From Candidatus Binataceae bacterium (GTDB lineage: Bacteria; Desulfobacterota; Binatia; Binatales; Binataceae): a DNA stretch of 43,232 nt. The stretch is taken from the NCBI GenBank assembly GCA_035500095.1, contig DATJXN010000019.1, positions 1 to 43,232 of the forward strand, read 5' to 3'. Every line of letters begins with the position of its first letter. The first letter of the stretch is position 1. Position numbers and translations under genes: made by a program. Under the pieces are notes generated by a model. The model worked only from the letters and a program-made list of their open reading frames with translations. It searched no databases and was not told the origin of the DNA. Below are positions 40,748-43,232 of this stretch, in pieces.

Positions 40748-41467
40748 ATGTCACTTCAGCGCGATTTCAAGGCGGTCTTCTTCGATCTCGACGGGACGTT
40801 GATCGATATTCACGGGCCGCTCTACACTGCCGTGCGCGGCGCGCTCGACGACCTCGGCCATGAGCCGCCGCTTACCCGCGAACACTACCATCGTGCGCTC
40901 GAACAGGATGACCCATATCTCGGCATTCCGGAGCATAAGCGCGCCGAGTACACCAAGCTCGCGTTCGCGTATTTCCTCGCCGAGATCGATCGCACCGAGC
41001 GGCTGGAAGTGCTTCCGCACGTGCAGGAGACGCTGGCCGAGCTCAAGCGGCGCGGCTACGCGACCGCGATCATCACCAGCCGGCCCGGCGACTCGCAGCG
41101 CCTGGTGCAGAAGCTCGCGATGGTCGGGCTCGCGGCCCATTTCGACCAGGTGATTACGCAAGTCGGCTCCTCGATGAAGATCCTCGACAAGACGCAGAGT
41201 CTCAAGCAGGCGGCGATGCGCGCCGCGGTCCTGCCGCAAGCCTGCATGTACGTCGGCGACGAGCCGCGCGACGTGATGGCCGCGATGAATGCGGGTTACG
41301 GCGCGTCGGTGGCGGTCGCCACGGGACCCGCCAGCTATCGCGTGTTGAGCCATCATCCACAATACCGTGCGGACTTCGTGATGCGCTCGATGAGCGAGCT
41401 CGTCGGATTGCTGGAACGCCTGAAGAGCGAAAAGGTCCCGCAGGTGGACCGCTCCGACAACGGCTGA
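40748..41467 (+). CDS. HAD-family phosphatase (phosphoglycolate phosphatase-like)
   Basis: A 239-residue HAD hydrolase. Motif I FFDLDGTLID (nucleophile Asp and general acid Asp), motif II IITSRPG, a Lys-containing region (SMKILDKTQ) and motif IV YVGDEPRDV are present, with a helical cap after motif I as in Gph/PGP-like phosphatases. The phosphate ester substrate is unknown. Start at 40748 from the motif spacing; the preceding 23 residues of the open frame look like noise. It is 66 nt downstream of the DUF429-like gene on the same strand and convergent with murU (12-nt gap). Confidence 0.9.
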   Translation: MSLQRDFKAVFFDLDGTLIDIHGPLYTAVRGALDDLGHEPPLTREHYHRALEQDDPYLGIPEHKRAEYTKLAFAYFLAEIDRTERLEVLPHVQETLAELKRRGYATAIITSRPGDSQRLVQKLAMVGLAAHFDQVITQVGSSMKILDKTQSLKQAAMRAAVLPQACMYVGDEPRDVMAAMNAGYGASVAVATGPASYRVLSHHPQYRADFVMRSMSELVGLLERLKSEKVPQVDRSDNG

Positions 41468-41479
41468 GCGAGGCGTCGC

Positions 41480-42259
41480 TCAAAGAAAGCGCAGAGCCGG
41501 CGGCGCATCCGCGAATTCGGCGCGCAGCGCCTCGAGGCTCTTCAGATCGTCAACCGTGCGAAAAAAACCGCGATGCACATAGCCGGACATCGATTGTCCC
41601 TGCGCGAGCAGCGGCGCGAACAGATCGCCCATCAGGCTGAACGGCGCCGGCCGCGGTGGCGTCAGTTCGAACAGTGCCGGCTCGCATAGCAGAACGCCGC
41701 AATACATGTAGGCTTCAAGCCGCGCGGCCTCCGCCGCGCTGAGCGCGGGTCCATAGTCGTCAAACTGGCCATGCGCGCGCCCTCTCAGCAGACGCATCCG
41801 GAGCACTCGCGCGTCCGCGTCGATTTCGATCCGGCTGTAAGCCTGGGGCGTGCGGCTTTCGCGCAGCACCAGCGTCGCGAGGGTGCGGCGGCTGTGATGA
41901 AAATCGGCGAGCGCGCGCAAATCCAGATCGATTATCGTGTCGCAGTTGAGAATCGCGAAAGTCTCGTCACCAAAGAACTCGCGCAATCCCGGCAGCGGGC
42001 CGCCCGTGCCCAACAGCTTCGCCTCGGGCGCGTAGGTGATCCGCAGGCCCAGCGCTTCGCCGTTTCCGAGGGCGCTCCGGACGGCAGCAGCCAAGTGATG
42101 TACGTTGATCGCAACCTCGGTCACGCCCGCACGCGCGAGCATCCGGAGCGGATAATGAATCAGCGGTCGTCCGCCGACTTCGATGATCGGCTTGGGGAGA
42201 GTCGCCGTGAGCGGCATCAGACGCTCGCCCATTCCCGCCGAAAGCACCAGCGCCTTCAT
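41480..42259 (-). CDS. murU: N-acetylmuramate-alpha-1-phosphate uridylyltransferase
   Basis: A 259-residue nucleotidyltransferase. MKALVLSAGMGERLMPLTAT is the GxGxRxxPLT signature; PKPIIEVGGRPLIHY, ILNCDTIIDLD and the GTGG near 86-89 match sugar-1-phosphate nucleotidylyltransferases. Size and the adjacent AmgK-like kinase point to MurU, which makes UDP-MurNAc from MurNAc-1-phosphate and so bypasses de novo synthesis during peptidoglycan recycling. GlmU/RmlA-type specificity cannot be excluded. It follows the kinase after a 51-nt gap and its stop is 12 nt from the convergent HAD gene. The C-terminal VHRGFFRTVDDLKSLEAL is typical for the short family. Confidence 0.85.
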   Translation of the reverse strand: MKALVLSAGMGERLMPLTATLPKPIIEVGGRPLIHYPLRMLARAGVTEVAINVHHLAAAVRSALGNGEALGLRITYAPEAKLLGTGGPLPGLREFFGDETFAILNCDTIIDLDLRALADFHHSRRTLATLVLRESRTPQAYSRIEIDADARVLRMRLLRGRAHGQFDDYGPALSAAEAARLEAYMYCGVLLCEPALFELTPPRPAPFSLMGDLFAPLLAQGQSMSGYVHRGFFRTVDDLKSLEALRAEFADAPPALRFL

Positions 42260-42310
42260 CGGCCGGTCACAACCCTGGGTATCACGTCGCGCCCTTTCTC
42301 CTCCGCGCCA

Positions 42311-43232
42311 TCAGCGCACGTCGAAGGCCGCGCGCAAACGCGGGAAGTCATTTTTCGCCTCGAGCAGGCCGAGCGCCCGGCGTGCCTGCGCAGCCGCGTA
42401 CGGGATGAACGGTGCGTAACCCGATTTACCCTGGCGCTCGAGGGCGTTGAAGCGTCCGATCACCTTGAGGGCGTGTTGCAGCACGCAGAGATAGTAGCTG
42501 TTGACGAATGCGGCGGCATCCGGCAAGGCGGTGCCGCGGCGCGCGAGGCCTGCGAGGTAGTAGTCAAGCAGACGGCGCTCGGCCTTCTGATCGATTACCC
42601 GGGCGGTGTCCCGCGTGGTCAGCAGCACGGCGAGATCCTGCGCGGCGGGGGCGAGCAGCGCGTCCTGGAAATCGATGACCCGGATGCGGCCGTTTTGTAC
42701 GAACAGGTTGTGCCCGTGATAGTCGCGATGGGAGAGCACGCGCGCGAGCGCGCCCAGCCGCGCGGCGAGATCGTCCAGTTCGGGCGCGAGCGCGGCGAGA
42801 GCGGTGCCAGCCGCTACGCTCGCCGCTCCCGTGCTGAGAAAATCTTCCATTTCCCAGCGAAAGAGCCGCTCGTCGTATGCGATCGACGCGCCGATACATC
42901 GTCGATCGAGCCGGCGCGTGCCTTCGACGTGGATCAGCAGAAGTTCGTCCACCGCGCTGCGATAGAGCGTCGCCGGTTTCGCCGCACCGTCGAGCGCGGC
43001 CTGGAATAGCGAGGTCCCGCCGACGTCCTCGACGAGCAGCATCCGACGCTCGAGGTCGGCGGCATAAATCTCGGGCACCGCCGCGTCGATGGACTTGAGA
43101 AAGCGCTGCACGTTCAGAAAGGGCGGTTCGTTCGGCGCAACCGGTAGGAGGTTCAGGGCGCGCACGTATGCCGGCAGGTCGTCGGGGCCGAGGTCGACGG
43201 CGATGGCGGACGCGGGCGCCGTGGGGGGGGGG
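42311..43232 (-). CDS. amgK: AmgK-like MurNAc/GlcNAc kinase, truncated by window edge
   Basis: A phosphotransferase (APH fold) whose N-terminus runs off the window; the frame is open to 43232 and the GTG at 43163-43165 is an internal Val. The kept part has FLNVQRFL, LLVEDVGG, catalytic loop LSHRDYHGHNLFV (HxDx4N) and metal-binding VIDFQDALL. AmgK phosphorylates MurNAc and GlcNAc at the anomeric position, and the neighbour MurU uses the product, as in the Pseudomonas/Caulobacter salvage pathway. Coordinates end at the edge and include a terminal G10 run that may be artefactual, so the last residues are unreliable. Confidence 0.85.
   Translation of the reverse strand, partial: PPPTAPASAIAVDLGPDDLPAYVRALNLLPVAPNEPPFLNVQRFLKSIDAAVPEIYAADLERRMLLVEDVGGTSLFQAALDGAAKPATLYRSAVDELLLIHVEGTRRLDRRCIGASIAYDERLFRWEMEDFLSTGAASVAAGTALAALAPELDDLAARLGALARVLSHRDYHGHNLFVQNGRIRVIDFQDALLAPAAQDLAVLLTTRDTARVIDQKAERRLLDYYLAGLARRGTALPDAAAFVNSYYLCVLQHALKVIGRFNALERQGKSGYAPFIPYAAAQARRALGLLEAKNDFPRLRAAFDVR

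Overview
The window looks like chromosomal DNA from a high-G+C Gram-negative bacterium. The Gram-negative call rests on a complete RND pump with adaptor and TolC-type outer-membrane protein, a soluble lytic transglycosylase, and an AmgK/MurU peptidoglycan-recycling pair. The gene mix (CarAa-like Rieske oxygenase, CaiB/BaiF CoA transferase, thiolase, SBP56/methanethiol-oxidase family protein, hydantoinase A/B, epoxide hydrolase, multifunctional-type SDR) suits a metabolically versatile soil or sediment bacterium, perhaps a deltaproteobacterial-type or Candidatus Binatota lineage. That placement is inference only, because no rRNA or other phylogenetic marker is present. I see no tRNA, rRNA, CRISPR array, prophage or insertion sequence.

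Layout. 0.16-8.8 kb, minus strand: an SDR, then an efflux locus read as response regulator, histidine kinase, TolC, adaptor, RND permease. 8.9-11.6 kb: an SBP56-family protein translationally coupled to a Met/His-rich membrane protein, divergent from a DoxX-family protein, with palindromes in the shared intergenic region. 11.6-14.3 kb, minus: thiolase, KirBac-like K+ channel, BolA, monothiol glutaredoxin. 14.5-16.8 kb, plus: a two-component Rieske oxygenase system. 16.8-19.4 kb, minus: small Cys protein, unknown 392-residue protein, CaiB/BaiF CoA transferase. 19.5-21.9 kb: CYTH protein, CoA-type Nudix, ThiI. 21.9-27.2 kb: an anion permease divergent from a persulfide dioxygenase-rhodanese fusion, then a lipoprotein, a GT2 glycosyltransferase and an unknown protein. 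27.2-32.4 kb, minus: alcohol dehydrogenase, HyuA, HyuB, Nudix. 32.8-36.1 kb, minus: Maf, YggS, ProC, YggT, DUF167, FmdB. 36.4-41.5 kb, plus: epoxide hydrolase, lytic transglycosylase, DUF429-like protein, HAD phosphatase. 41.5-43.2 kb, minus: MurU and a truncated AmgK at the window edge.

Two themes recur. One is aromatic or acyl-CoA catabolism: Rieske oxygenase, thiolase, CoA transferase, SDR, epoxide hydrolase and HyuAB. The other is sulfur and Fe-S handling: SBP56, DoxX, persulfide dioxygenase, ThiI, and BolA with glutaredoxin. The least explained signals are the SBP56/membrane protein/DoxX locus, the KirBac-BolA-Grx cluster beside the Rieske system, a perfect 19-bp hairpin inside a coding sequence, a run of five 11-nt repeats abutting the epoxide hydrolase start, and a hairpin cluster behind hyuB. 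The window ends in ten G residues inside an unfinished gene, which looks like a contig end.
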